A stretch of DNA of 35,965 nt from Candidatus Omnitrophus fodinae SCGC AAA011-A17 (GTDB taxonomy: Bacteria > Omnitrophota > Omnitrophia > Omnitrophales > Omnitrophaceae): the NCBI GenBank assembly GCA_000405945.1, contig ASOC01000006.1, positions 1 through 35,965 on the forward strand. Reading direction: 5' to 3'. How positions within the stretch are numbered: the first letter of the stretch is position 1; every line of letters starts with the position of its first letter. Made by a program: the position numbers and the translations under genes. The notes beneath the pieces were generated by a model, which saw only the letters and a list, made by a program, of their open reading frames with translations, ran no database searches and was not told where the DNA came from. Below are positions 25,390 to 33,478 of this stretch, one piece after another.

Positions 25390-26399
25390 TGGACCTTTCA
25401 ACAGAATATCTCGGCCTGAAACTCCGTTCGCCGCTTGTTCCTTCAGCGGCCCAGCCTCTTTCGGAAAAGCTGGATAATTTAAAACGCATGGAAGATTCGG
25501 GCGCGGGCGCGGTGGTGCTTCACTCCATTTTTGAAGAACAGCTGCGTCAGGAAAGCCTGGAGCTTCACAAGCATTTGACCAACTACACGGACAGCTACGC
25601 GGAGGCGGCCTCCTTTTTCCCGGAGCCTGAGGAATTCCAGCTTGGTCCCGATGCCTATCTTGAATTTATTCGCAAAGCCAAGGCCAGTCTTGGAATCCCT
25701 GTTATCGGCAGTTTAAACGCGGCCACCATGGGAGGGTGGACGGACTTTGCCTTTAAAATCCAGCAAGCGGGTGCCGACGCTCTGGAGCTTAACATTTACA
25801 GCATTCCGACCGATCCCGACTTGACCTCGGAAGCGATTGAAAACTCTTACACGGATATCGTGCGAGCGGTCAAAAACACGGTTAAAATTCCCGTGGCCGT
25901 GAAAATAAGCCCTTTTTTCACCAACATGTCGCGCATGGCCAGAATGCTTGATCAAGCGGGAGCGGATGCCCTGGTTCTCTTCAACCGTTTTTATCAGCCG
26001 GATATTGATCTTGAAACGATGGAGGTTGATCCTGATATTTTGTTGAGCACGCCCCAGGCCCTGCGTCTTCCGATGCGCTGGATCGCCATACTTTACGGAC
26101 GCATCCGGGCCGATTTAGCCGCAACCAGCGGCATTCACCGGCCGGAAGACGTGCTCAAGATGATGATGGTCGGCGCACGGGTGGCCATGCTTTGTTCCGT
26201 GCTTTTGTATCACGGGATTGAACATTTACGGGTTATTCTGGATAAAACAGAGGCTTGGATGGAAGAGCACGAATACGAATCCATCAAGCAAATGCAGGGC
26301 AGTTTAAGTCAAACCCATATAGAAAATCCTTCGGATTTTGAACGCGCAAACTATATCCGCGCTCTCCACAGCTACAGGCCCCGGGGCGGGGTCAATTAA
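25389..26399 (+). CDS. dihydroorotate-dehydrogenase-like flavoprotein, nifJ partner
   Basis: This 336-residue TIM-barrel FMN protein is related to class 1 dihydroorotate dehydrogenase (MDLSTEYLGLKLRSPLVPSA, VIGSLNAATMGGWTD, ALELNIYSIPTDPD, PVAVKISPFFTN, TSGIHRPEDVLKMMMVGA). It lacks the usual active-site Cys/Ser loop of biosynthetic PyrD and lies translationally coupled to nifJ; this pairing recurs in many bacteria, where the protein is annotated only as dihydroorotate-dehydrogenase-like. A role with PFOR (redox or substrate) is inference. Confidence 0.88.
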   Translation: MDLSTEYLGLKLRSPLVPSAAQPLSEKLDNLKRMEDSGAGAVVLHSIFEEQLRQESLELHKHLTNYTDSYAEAASFFPEPEEFQLGPDAYLEFIRKAKASLGIPVIGSLNAATMGGWTDFAFKIQQAGADALELNIYSIPTDPDLTSEAIENSYTDIVRAVKNTVKIPVAVKISPFFTNMSRMARMLDQAGADALVLFNRFYQPDIDLETMEVDPDILLSTPQALRLPMRWIAILYGRIRADLAATSGIHRPEDVLKMMMVGARVAMLCSVLLYHGIEHLRVILDKTEAWMEEHEYESIKQMQGSLSQTHIENPSDFERANYIRALHSYRPRGGVN

Positions 26400-26400
26400 A

Positions 26401-26455
26401 AAGGCCAGAACTCCTTAGTTCCGGCACGCTCGCGGGGACTTGATGTCCCCGTCTT
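26401..26455. terminator. hairpins between convergent genes
   Basis: GAAC-TCCTTA-GTTC (about 26408-26421) and GGGGAC-TTGAT-GTCCCC (about 26435-26451) lie between the convergent ends at 26399 and 26466. Neither is followed by a T run, so they are weak candidates for bidirectional termination. Confidence 0.4.
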
Positions 26456-26465
26456 CGCAGGCGTC

Positions 26466-27830
26466 TTAATTTCTGGGAAGAGAAAAAAAGAAAGCGGAAC
26501 CTTCCCCCAGTTTGCTTTCAACCCATATCTTCCCGCCGTGAGTTTCTACCATTTTTTTAACAATCAAAAGACCGAGGCCGGTGCTTTTTTCGCCGCCCGT
26601 CGGTTTGGCGCTTGTTTTGGAAAAGGGAAGAAACAGTTTGCCGAGTTCTTCTTCCGCGATCCCTTGGCCACGGTCGCGAACGCTGACGACAACACGATGC
26701 TTATCCTCCATCAGTTCGACGGATATTTCTGAGCCGGGGTTTGAATATTTGATCGCGTTAGAAATGAGGTTGTTAAGCACCTGCTCAATTCTGCGGCGGT
26801 CAAGAAGCAGGGTGAAAGCCTGGCCCGAGACTTTAAGCCCGATTGTAATGTTCTTTTTCTTTCCGAAAGCCCCACTCAGTTGGATGTTTTGTTCGAGAAT
26901 TGTCTTAAGATCGACTGTTTCAAGACGAAGTTCCAGCTTGCCTGATTCAATCGCGGCCACATCCAGATAGTTATCAACAAGCACCGCCATGAACTTGACG
27001 GCGTTATTGATGATATTCAAAAAAGGCTTATGTTCTTCCGGCGCCGGGCAGGGAATCCCTTCAAGTAAAAGCTGGCAGGATTGCATGATAAGTGCGAGAG
27101 GATTCCTGATGTCATGGACAGCGATGCCGAGAAATTCATTTTTGAGCTCATTGAGATGCAATAACTCTTCGTATAGCCGGCTTTTTTCCGCGATGACTGA
27201 AAAATGCGCGGCTATTTCCATAAAAAAGTCGACATGAACATTTTGATAAGTGTTAGGTTTCATGCTTGAAAAAAATATGAATCCAATGGGTTTATCCAAG
27301 GCGATGAGCGGGCAGGTCAGGCTGGAGCGCATGCCTTCCTGGACGATAAGCCGGGTGGATGCGGAGTTCGGGTGCTCCTTAAGATAACTTTCCAGGTCAT
27401 TTAAAATACGGGGTTGTCCGGTTTCGATGATTTTCTGCAGGCTGCTTCCTTCCATGTTGCCAGAATAGCCCCAGGTTATTTTCATGACGGTTGCTTCTGT
27501 TCTCGCCCAACGGGAGCGAAGGAGTTTTCCGTTTTCTTCCAAAATTGCGCAACCGATACGATCATAGGGAATGAACGGCCGAAAGGCGTTATAAGCATAG
27601 TTCAATACGTCATCAAGAGTGGTTCCGCTATTGATTTTCTGAATGATTTTGCTTAACCGTTGCGATTCTTCGAAGCGTTTTTCCAGAAAAATCACCAAAT
27701 CGGTGATGGCTGTTGCCAGGGGGCGAAACTGGCTTTCTTTCGGCTGCGGAATGTTGATGGAAAATTTTTGCTGTTTGATGGCTTCTGTGGCTTTGACGAG
27801 TTGATTGAGGAAGTCATCAGGGGATGTCAT
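26466..27830 (-). CDS. soluble GAF-domain histidine kinase
   Basis: The protein has 454 residues from the ATG at 27830, one base after the stop of the carbonic-anhydrase-like gene; an upstream in-frame start lies inside that gene. There are no membrane segments. A short helical N-terminus leads into a GAF-type sensor (about 75-225: YDRIGCAILEENGKLLRSRWA, SSLTCPLIALDKPIGFIFFSS). The kinase core has the H box AVHDIRNPLAL, N box NNLISNAIKY, DRGQGI, and STGLGLLIVKKMVETHGG. No receiver or output domain gene is adjacent, so it is an orphan kinase by position. Tight coupling to the anhydrase-like gene suggests a shared signal. Confidence 0.9.
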   Translation of the reverse strand: MTSPDDFLNQLVKATEAIKQQKFSINIPQPKESQFRPLATAITDLVIFLEKRFEESQRLSKIIQKINSGTTLDDVLNYAYNAFRPFIPYDRIGCAILEENGKLLRSRWARTEATVMKITWGYSGNMEGSSLQKIIETGQPRILNDLESYLKEHPNSASTRLIVQEGMRSSLTCPLIALDKPIGFIFFSSMKPNTYQNVHVDFFMEIAAHFSVIAEKSRLYEELLHLNELKNEFLGIAVHDIRNPLALIMQSCQLLLEGIPCPAPEEHKPFLNIINNAVKFMAVLVDNYLDVAAIESGKLELRLETVDLKTILEQNIQLSGAFGKKKNITIGLKVSGQAFTLLLDRRRIEQVLNNLISNAIKYSNPGSEISVELMEDKHRVVVSVRDRGQGIAEEELGKLFLPFSKTSAKPTGGEKSTGLGLLIVKKMVETHGGKIWVESKLGEGSAFFFSLPRN

Positions 27831-27831
27831 G

Positions 27832-28374
27832 TCATTTTTCCGCCAGCAAGTAAAGGCGATTGTCTTCCACTTTGTAGAGCAAGGGAGCAACCGTCACTTT
27901 CGGGTACCGTTGCCGAAGGCGTTTCACCTCGCTCAGGGTGAAATCGATTTCGTTCCCGATTTCAAAAAGAGGGCTAAAACTCCGGAAATGTTCTTCGGCC
28001 TGCGATTTTTCCCAGCCTGCGTTATTGACCAGGCCGTTTAAAAATAAGTCTTTTCTTGAGGCCAGATCGACCATGCCGCATTGGTTGTGGCCGATTAACG
28101 CGATCGATGAAACATTGCCGACCGCGAGCGCGTAGGAAACCTTGAATTCGCTGTACCTGAGATTCGCGCCGCCGGCTCTTAAAATGTAGGCGAAATTGTC
28201 CGGAATATGGAGATGTTTCCGGTTGTCCATGCACATGCCGATCAAGAGCTGGGCATTGTCATAGGACTCATAAGGGCGGTTTAAGTTGTGATATTCAAAC
28301 AGGAGACCAATGGGAGTATGCCTGTAGGCCTGCGGGATGTCCTGCGCTGATTGAATATTCATTAGAGGATCCAT
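27832..28374 (-). CDS. beta-carbonic-anhydrase-like protein
   Basis: The protein has 176-180 residues, depending on use of the ATG at 28362 or 28374; neither has a clear ribosome binding site, and the longer frame to 28488 lacks family features. The zinc site of beta-class enzymes is present: Cys and the Asp/Arg dyad in GMCMDNRKHLHI, and His-x2-Cys in LIGHNQCGMVDL. RAGGAN also matches. It is shorter than canonical enzymes and has diverged after the H-x2-C motif, as in small CA-like groups. CO2/bicarbonate interconversion is plausible. It is translated together with a GAF histidine kinase. Confidence 0.75.
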   Translation of the reverse strand: MDPLMNIQSAQDIPQAYRHTPIGLLFEYHNLNRPYESYDNAQLLIGMCMDNRKHLHIPDNFAYILRAGGANLRYSEFKVSYALAVGNVSSIALIGHNQCGMVDLASRKDLFLNGLVNNAGWEKSQAEEHFRSFSPLFEIGNEIDFTLSEVKRLRQRYPKVTVAPLLYKVEDNRLYLLAEK

Positions 28375-28528
28375 ATCGACTATGAATTTTAGCACAAGGC
28401 AGATAACCCCGGCCAATTTATTCCGGGGGATGAGCGGAGCCATCCGTCCCGCGGGCATTGCGGTCTTCGCCCGGTTTTGAAATATCAAGCGATTTAGACC
28501 GGACCGGGTTAGTGATTAACAGGCCAGG

Positions 28529-29974
28529 TTACGATTCAGGCTGATACCGTCGCTGAAAATCTTCAACCTCTTTTTTGCGTTGAGCGGCTTCTTCAGGGTC
28601 CATTTTATCAATGAACCACTTGTGGTCGTTTGAATTTAACACCTCATCAAGTTTTACCTGAAGGGCTTTTGCGGCCGTCGCTTTGGCCGGGTCGGAGGAA
28701 TTGAGATTCTTTTCAGCTAATTCTTCAAGCTCCGGGATGAATTCGGAATAGAAATTTTTCGCAACTTCATAAGTCCCATGCCAGTGGGTATAGTCAGGCC
28801 CCATCATCGAAGCACCGTGCCGCGCGCGGCGGCCTTCATGATGCCAAATTTCAAACCAGATAAAATCAATTTTATTACCGAACGGAACCGGTTTGAGAAG
28901 GGGTTTAGCCAAGTCCATCAAGGCCTGGCCGGGCTTGGCGAATTTTTCATGGTAAAGTTCGATCAGCCCGTCGTATTGAACGTAGAAACTTTCCACAAAC
29001 CCGTCACTGTGGCAGTTTAAACAAACGTCCGTCATGTTTTTCCGCCTGGTTTTCCAGTCAACATCTTTTCCCGGAAGCCCCATGTTCGCATCCGCAATCT
29101 CGGGCCGTATGGATATCGCCGGCCTGTTGTTCCAGCTAATCCTCATCCCGACATCATGCGTCACGGGCTGTGTGCGGGTCGCGCTCATATGGCAGGTGGC
29201 GCAGGTCGGGGCGGCGTTGTAATCCTCGCCCACAACCCACTTTTCATTGTCTAAATTCATTTTTTGTTTGTTGGCGTGGAACGCGATGCCGTGTTTTGAT
29301 TCCTCATAGATTTCTATTTGCGGATGATCCGGTCCCATGTGGCATTTGCCGCAATTTTCAGGATTCCTCGCCTGCTCCACGGAAAATTGATGGCGGGAGT
29401 GGCAGGCGCTGCAAGACCCTTCCGAACCGTCAGGGTTGATTCTGCCAATGCCGGTATTGGGCCATGTGGCGGTATCGAGTTTGCCGTTTTCCAGAACCTT
29501 CACCTCGGATCCATGGCATTGCCAGCAGCCGTTCACGGCCGCGGCTGAAACGCCTTTCGGAAATCCCGGGGTCACGAAGCCTCGGTTCCCTTCGACAACT
29601 TCCGCCAGCCGGTTGTCCGCAGACCCGAGAATCCTGGCGGCTTTTGCGTGATGCGATTTCTCAAACTCGTTAACCTCTTGAGCGTGACACCGGGCGCAAT
29701 CGCGCGGTGAAACAATGGTGGCAATCGTGAAGCTGTTGTGTTCGAAGGCATCCGGTTCCCCGGCCTGAGCCTGGTGGCATTCATAGCAGGCTACGTTGGC
29801 GCGAAAATGCTTGCTCGCGCCCCATTGCTGGACAATCACCGGCGTTTGTATTTTGTGGCAATCGAGGCATTGCTTGGATTGTTCGGAAAGCGTTTCAGGC
29901 ACCACTGCGGCTTCGGAAACGGTGATGCCGGAAACCAGGATCAATAAGATAATTGCGGCATTGGAAAATTTCAT
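28529..29974 (-). CDS. octaheme cytochrome c, hydroxylamine oxidoreductase family
   Basis: After a signal peptide (cleavage after SEA, about residue 22), eight CXXCH sites follow at about residues 36, 63, 93, 150, 188, 208, 258 and 318, so eight covalent hemes in the periplasm. The last part (FVESFYVQYDGLIELYHEKFAKPG, EIWHHEGRRARHGASMMGPDYTHWHG; both longer than shown motifs) matches the HAO/octaheme nitrite reductase family C-terminal helical region. The length of 481 is near normal. The Tyr of PDYTHWHG (about 395) lies where HAO proteins carry the heme-crosslinking tyrosine, but alignment is needed. Hydroxylamine or nitrite/nitric oxide chemistry is inferred. No quinol dehydrogenase gene is adjacent. 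Confidence 0.85.
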   Translation of the reverse strand: MKFSNAAIILLILVSGITVSEAAVVPETLSEQSKQCLDCHKIQTPVIVQQWGASKHFRANVACYECHQAQAGEPDAFEHNSFTIATIVSPRDCARCHAQEVNEFEKSHHAKAARILGSADNRLAEVVEGNRGFVTPGFPKGVSAAAVNGCWQCHGSEVKVLENGKLDTATWPNTGIGRINPDGSEGSCSACHSRHQFSVEQARNPENCGKCHMGPDHPQIEIYEESKHGIAFHANKQKMNLDNEKWVVGEDYNAAPTCATCHMSATRTQPVTHDVGMRISWNNRPAISIRPEIADANMGLPGKDVDWKTRRKNMTDVCLNCHSDGFVESFYVQYDGLIELYHEKFAKPGQALMDLAKPLLKPVPFGNKIDFIWFEIWHHEGRRARHGASMMGPDYTHWHGTYEVAKNFYSEFIPELEELAEKNLNSSDPAKATAAKALQVKLDEVLNSNDHKWFIDKMDPEEAAQRKKEVEDFQRRYQPES

Positions 29975-30021
29975 GGGCGTATTCTAGCACTTCTTTTTAA
30001 GCAGGAAAGAAAAAAGAGAGG

Positions 30022-30050
30022 GTGACCGGGGAGGCCTTAAGGAGTATAAT
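30022..30050 (+). promoter_or_regulatory. sigma-70-type promoter for the lsrF-like gene
   Basis: GTGACC (30022-30027), 17 bases, and a perfect TATAAT (30045-30050). The leader would be about 20 bases and contains AGGAGGG seven bases before the ATG at 30077. Confidence 0.6.
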
Positions 30051-30076
30051 GACCCCAAAAATAGGAGGGTTTCGAT

Positions 30077-30877
30077 ATGGACTGGGGCATGAAGAACAGA
30101 TTATCTAGAATTATCAATCCCCGTTCGGGCCGCTGCGTCATGCTGGCCGTTGATCACGGCTATTTTCAGGGGCCGACCACGGGTTTGGAAAATTTAGGAA
30201 AGACGGTGAATCCGCTGCTCCTTTATGCCGACGCCCTGATGATCACGCGCGGCGCTTTGAGAAATTGGATTCCTCCCACGACAGACAAGCCCATTGTCCT
30301 GCGGGTTTCGGGCGGGCAGAGCATTTTAAAAGAACTTTCCAATGAAATCATCACCACTTCCATAGAAGATGCCATTCGCATCAACGCCTCGGCTATCACC
30401 TGTTCCGTGTATGTGGGCGGGGAATATGAAAAACAAACCATCGATAATCTGTCCCGGTTGGTGAATGAAGGCGAGGCTTACGGAATTCCCGTCCTCGCGG
30501 TGACGGCCGTGGGCAAGGAGCTGGTTAGAGACGCGCGTTATCTCGGCCTGGCCTGCAGGATATGCGTTGAGGTGGGCGCCCACATGGTGAAAACTTATTA
30601 CTGCAAAGATTTTCCCGAAGTTGTCGAGGCTTGCGGAAATATTCCCGTTGTGATTGCCGGAGGCAAAAAGATAGAGGAGAAAGCGGCTTTGGAAATGGCC
30701 GTGAACGCCACCAAAGACGGCGCGGCCGGCGTCGACATGGGAAGGAATATTTTTCAGTCCGACAACCCCGTGGGCATGATCAAGGCCGTGAAAGCTATCG
30801 TTCATGAGAACGCCACGCTTAGCGAGGCCCTTGATATTTACAGGACCCCTCATGAAGGTAGCCGTATACTACAATAA
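30077..30877 (+). CDS. lsrF: LsrF-like class I aldolase/thiolase
   Basis: In enteric bacteria LsrF transfers an acetyl group from 3-hydroxy-5-phosphonooxypentane-2,4-dione (from autoinducer-2) to CoA. Here the match is close: [77 protein letters not shown] (Schiff-base Lys), [17 protein letters not shown] and [21 protein letters not shown]. The 266 residues lack the N-terminal 25 or so of the enteric protein. No lsrK, lsrR or transporter genes are nearby. The next gene, a zinc dehydrogenase, overlaps by 26 bases. The substrate may be a related phosphorylated sugar. Confidence 0.85.
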   Translation: MDWGMKNRLSRIINPRSGRCVMLAVDHGYFQGPTTGLENLGKTVNPLLLYADALMITRGALRNWIPPTTDKPIVLRVSGGQSILKELSNEIITTSIEDAIRINASAITCSVYVGGEYEKQTIDNLSRLVNEGEAYGIPVLAVTAVGKELVRDARYLGLACRICVEVGAHMVKTYYCKDFPEVVEACGNIPVVIAGGKKIEEKAALEMAVNATKDGAAGVDMGRNIFQSDNPVGMIKAVKAIVHENATLSEALDIYRTPHEGSRILQ

Positions 30878-31835
30878 CCACGATATCCGGATTAACGACA
30901 TCCCCCAGCCCAAAATTTCCGAAAACGAAATTCTGGTCAAGGTCAGGGCCAGCGGCATATGCGGCACGGATGTCATGGAATGGTACCGCATCAAGAAAGC
31001 CCCGCGCATTCTCGGCCATGAAATAAGCGGCGATATTGCCGAATCCAAATCGCCCAAATACAAACCCGGCCAGCGCGTTTTTGTCAGCCATCACGTCCCC
31101 TGCAATCAATGCAAACATTGCCTGGAAGGCAATCACACGGCCTGCGAAACCCTTCACGCCGGCAATTACGACCCGGGCGGCTACAGCGAGTTCATCCGCG
31201 TCCCCAAAATTAACGTGGATTGCGGCACTTATGTTTTGCCGGAGAATATTTCCTACGAAGAGGGAACCATGATTGAGCCGTTGGCCTGCGCCATCAGGGG
31301 CCTTAAAGTCATTCAGGTGAAGGCGGGGCAGACGGTGCTGATCCTGGGAAGCGGTATTTCCGGTTTACTGAATATCCGCGTCGCCAAATTAAAGGGAGCC
31401 AGGGTGATAGCCACGGACATTGATGAATACCGGCTGAAAAAGGCCTGGGAATGCGGCGCGGACGAAGTTTTTAACGCCCAAGAAATGCCGCGCGTGACCG
31501 CGGACAAAGTCCTTGTCTGCACGGGCGCGATCGCGGCCGTGGAACAGGCTTTTCAATGTGTTGACCGGAAGGGCACGATTCTCCTTTTCGCCATTCCGAA
31601 CAAAAACATAGAAATTCCGACTGTGGATGTGTGGCGCAATGAAATCACCGTGACGTCATCCTACGGGGCCGCGCCTGTTGACCTGGAAGAAGCCATCCAA
31701 TTGATAGCCATGGGCAAAATCCGCGTGAACGATTTGATCACCCACAAACTTCCGCTTGAAAAAATTCAGGAAGGGTTCCGGCTCGTCGCTGACGCGAAGG
31801 ATTCTCTGAAGGTCGTTTTAGATCCCACCGCCTGA
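30852..31835 (+). CDS. zinc-dependent medium-chain alcohol/polyol dehydrogenase
   Basis: The protein has 327 residues from the ATG at 30852, preceded by AGGA six bases away and lying inside the end of the lsrF-like gene; a longer frame from 30804 is a shadow of that gene. Catalytic zinc ligands: Cys in [12 protein letters not shown] in LGHEISGD, and Glu in MIEPLACAI. The structural zinc is held by [15 protein letters not shown]. The Rossmann loop is LGSGISGLL. The type is close to sorbitol, threonine and galactitol-phosphate dehydrogenases. It probably oxidises or reduces a sugar-derived product of the LsrF-like enzyme. A remnant of a close paralogue lies at 33405-33462. Confidence 0.9.
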   Translation: MKVAVYYNNHDIRINDIPQPKISENEILVKVRASGICGTDVMEWYRIKKAPRILGHEISGDIAESKSPKYKPGQRVFVSHHVPCNQCKHCLEGNHTACETLHAGNYDPGGYSEFIRVPKINVDCGTYVLPENISYEEGTMIEPLACAIRGLKVIQVKAGQTVLILGSGISGLLNIRVAKLKGARVIATDIDEYRLKKAWECGADEVFNAQEMPRVTADKVLVCTGAIAAVEQAFQCVDRKGTILLFAIPNKNIEIPTVDVWRNEITVTSSYGAAPVDLEEAIQLIAMGKIRVNDLITHKLPLEKIQEGFRLVADAKDSLKVVLDPTA

Positions 31836-31847
31836 CCGGCCAATGCG

Positions 31848-32879
31848 CTAAACGAAATATCTTTTTTTTAGCCACAAAGACACGTTCACCAGTCCGATAA
31901 GCACGGGCACTTCAACCAAGGGGCCTATGACAGCGGCAAAGGCCTGTCCGGAATTAATACCAAAAACAGCGACCGCCACGGCAATGGCCAGTTCAAAGTT
32001 GTTGCTCGCGGCCGTGAAAGAAAGGGTGGCGGATTGCGGATAATCGGCGCCGGCTTTTTTGCTCAGGAAAAATGAGGCGAGAAACATGATCACGAAATAG
32101 ATGAGCAGGGGAAAGGCGATTCGCAAGACATCCAGCGGAATTTTGACAATGTGCTCGCCCTTGAGCGAGAACATCACGAAAATGGTGAATAGCAGAGAGG
32201 CCAGGGTGACGGGGCTTATTTTCGGGATAAATTTCTTTTCATACCATTCGCGGTTTTTGATTTTTAGTAGAACGAACCGCGTGAGCATTCCCGCCAAAAA
32301 AGGAATACCGAGATAAATAAAAACACTTTCCGCGATTTGGCCGATAGTGACATGGACTGAAACGCCTTGAAGTCCAAACCGCGGAGGCAGGACGGTAACA
32401 AAGACCCAGGCGTAGAATGAGAAAAAAAGCACCTGGAAAATGGAATTGAAAGCCACCAATCCGGCGCAGTATTCGGTGTCGCCTTCGGCCAAGTCATTCC
32501 ACACAATGACCATGGCGATGCAGCGCGCCAGGCCTATCAGAATAAGCCCGGTCATGTATTGAGGGTGGTCTCTGAGCAGCAGGATGGCCAGGGTGAACAT
32601 GAAAACCGGCCCGAGCACCCAATTTTGGAAAAGCGACAAGGCCAGGATTTTTGTGTTTTTAAAAACATCCCCCAATTCTTCGTATTTGACCTTGGCCAGC
32701 GGAGGGTACATCATCAAAATGAGCCCGATGGCGATGGGGATGTTGGTGGTGCCGGCCTGGAAACGGCTCCAGAAGCCGGCCATTGCGGGATAGAGATAGC
32801 CCAAAGCCACGCCGGCCAACATTGCGGCAAATATCCAGAAGGTCAGATAACGGTCTAAAAAGGACAGCCTTTTGTTCAT
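31848..32879 (-). CDS. acr3: ACR3-type arsenite efflux permease
   Basis: This 343-residue, ten-helix inner-membrane transporter belongs to the bile/arsenite/riboflavin superfamily. The conserved catalytic Cys lies in [16 protein letters not shown] and the second signature is [30 protein letters not shown] near the end is also typical. It exports As(III), possibly Sb(III). The start overlaps the DUF134 stop as ATGA, so it is expressed from the promoter before DUF134. No arsR or arsC gene is nearby. Confidence 0.92.
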   Translation of the reverse strand: MNKRLSFLDRYLTFWIFAAMLAGVALGYLYPAMAGFWSRFQAGTTNIPIAIGLILMMYPPLAKVKYEELGDVFKNTKILALSLFQNWVLGPVFMFTLAILLLRDHPQYMTGLILIGLARCIAMVIVWNDLAEGDTEYCAGLVAFNSIFQVLFFSFYAWVFVTVLPPRFGLQGVSVHVTIGQIAESVFIYLGIPFLAGMLTRFVLLKIKNREWYEKKFIPKISPVTLASLLFTIFVMFSLKGEHIVKIPLDVLRIAFPLLIYFVIMFLASFFLSKKAGADYPQSATLSFTAASNNFELAIAVAVAVFGINSGQAFAAVIGPLVEVPVLIGLVNVSLWLKKRYFV

Positions 32880-33187
32880 TTCCGTTTCTTACCCCGGCTT
32901 TTTATTTCACAACAGCCGCCTTCGATTTTAATGGCCTTAAGATTCACCAAAGCGTCGGCGACTTTTCTATGAGCGGCCGACAGAATACGGGAAACCGTGG
33001 AGCGGTGAACTTTCATCAGGGCGGCTATCTTGTTCTGCTCGTATCTCTCCAGATCAGCCAGCCGGAGGGCCTCGAATTCGTCCAGCGTTAGATTCACGCC
33101 TTCAAGTTGTTTCGCCGGCGCGCATCGAGGCCTGAAACACCGTTCTCCCGGCGCGCAGCGCACCCATCTTTTTTTCTTCGGGCGCAT
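32876..33187 (-). CDS. DUF134 protein, HTH with cysteine clusters
   Basis: The protein has 103 residues from the ATG at 33187, with GGGAG six or seven bases upstream. The N-terminus carries three Cys ([16 protein letters not shown]), the centre is a sigma-70 region 4-like helix-turn-helix ([37 protein letters not shown], longer than quoted motifs allow but seen continuous), and the C-terminus has a Cys pair (EGGCCEI). DUF134 proteins are uncharacterised and often lie by redox or metal genes. Coupling to acr3 and the operator-like palindrome suggest a thiol-based metalloid-responsive regulator; this is inference. Confidence 0.85.
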   Translation of the reverse strand: MRPKKKRWVRCAPGERCFRPRCAPAKQLEGVNLTLDEFEALRLADLERYEQNKIAALMKVHRSTVSRILSAAHRKVADALVNLKAIKIEGGCCEIKSRGKKRK

Positions 33188-33202
33188 AGGCTTCTCCCGA
33201 GG

Positions 33203-33222
33203 TTATGCACGTATGTGCATAA
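33203..33222. promoter_or_regulatory. palindromic operator at the DUF134-acr3 start point
   Basis: TTATGCAC and GTGCATAA form a perfect 8-bp inverted repeat over a 4-base spacer. It begins three bases after the predicted -10 box on the transcribed strand and so covers the start point, the classical place for a repressor. Confidence 0.6.
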
Positions 33223-33224
33223 TG

Positions 33225-33252
33225 ATTTTACGGATTCCCGAAAAGGAGTCAA
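33225..33252 (-). promoter_or_regulatory. promoter of the DUF134-acr3 operon
   Basis: On the complement, TTGACT (33247-33252), 16 bases, TAAAAT (33225-33230). Both boxes are five of six to consensus. The predicted start lies within the palindrome at 33203-33222. Confidence 0.6.
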
Positions 33253-33291
33253 CCGGAAAATGAGTCGAACCGCGGTAAGATTAAGCAATAA

Positions 33292-33399
33292 GAATTGTGT
33301 CCTTTGCTGAAACAAGCAATGGGCCTCGAGCTGATAGGCGCGTTTGTCCCTTTGGGCTTAAAGGCCGTGCATGATGAGCTGATGAGAGAGCTTGAGTAG
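33292..33399 (+). pseudogene. short coding remnant, unidentified
   Basis: An open stretch without stops reads ELCPLLKQAMGLELIGAFV, then PLGLKAVHDELMRELE, to a TAG at 33397. It is a regular amphipathic helix pattern and looks like a piece of a real protein, possibly a transposase N-terminus, but there is no ribosome binding site and no match I can name. Confidence 0.3.
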
Positions 33400-33404
33400 T
33401 TGAG

Positions 33405-33462
33405 CGGCTCGTCGCTGACGCGAAAGATTCCCTGAAAGTTATTCTGCTCCCATCAAGCTAAC
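33405..33462 (+). pseudogene. 3' remnant of a second zinc dehydrogenase gene
   Basis: The first 20 bases (33405-33424) are identical to 31779-31798 in the dehydrogenase gene. The frame continues [18 protein letters not shown] and stop, against [18 protein letters not shown] and stop in the intact gene. Differences fall mostly at third codon positions, so this is a divergent coding copy rather than a recent DNA duplication. Stops precede it, so only the last 18 codons remain. Confidence 0.65.
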
Positions 33463-33478
33463 TTATTCCCAATGCGTC

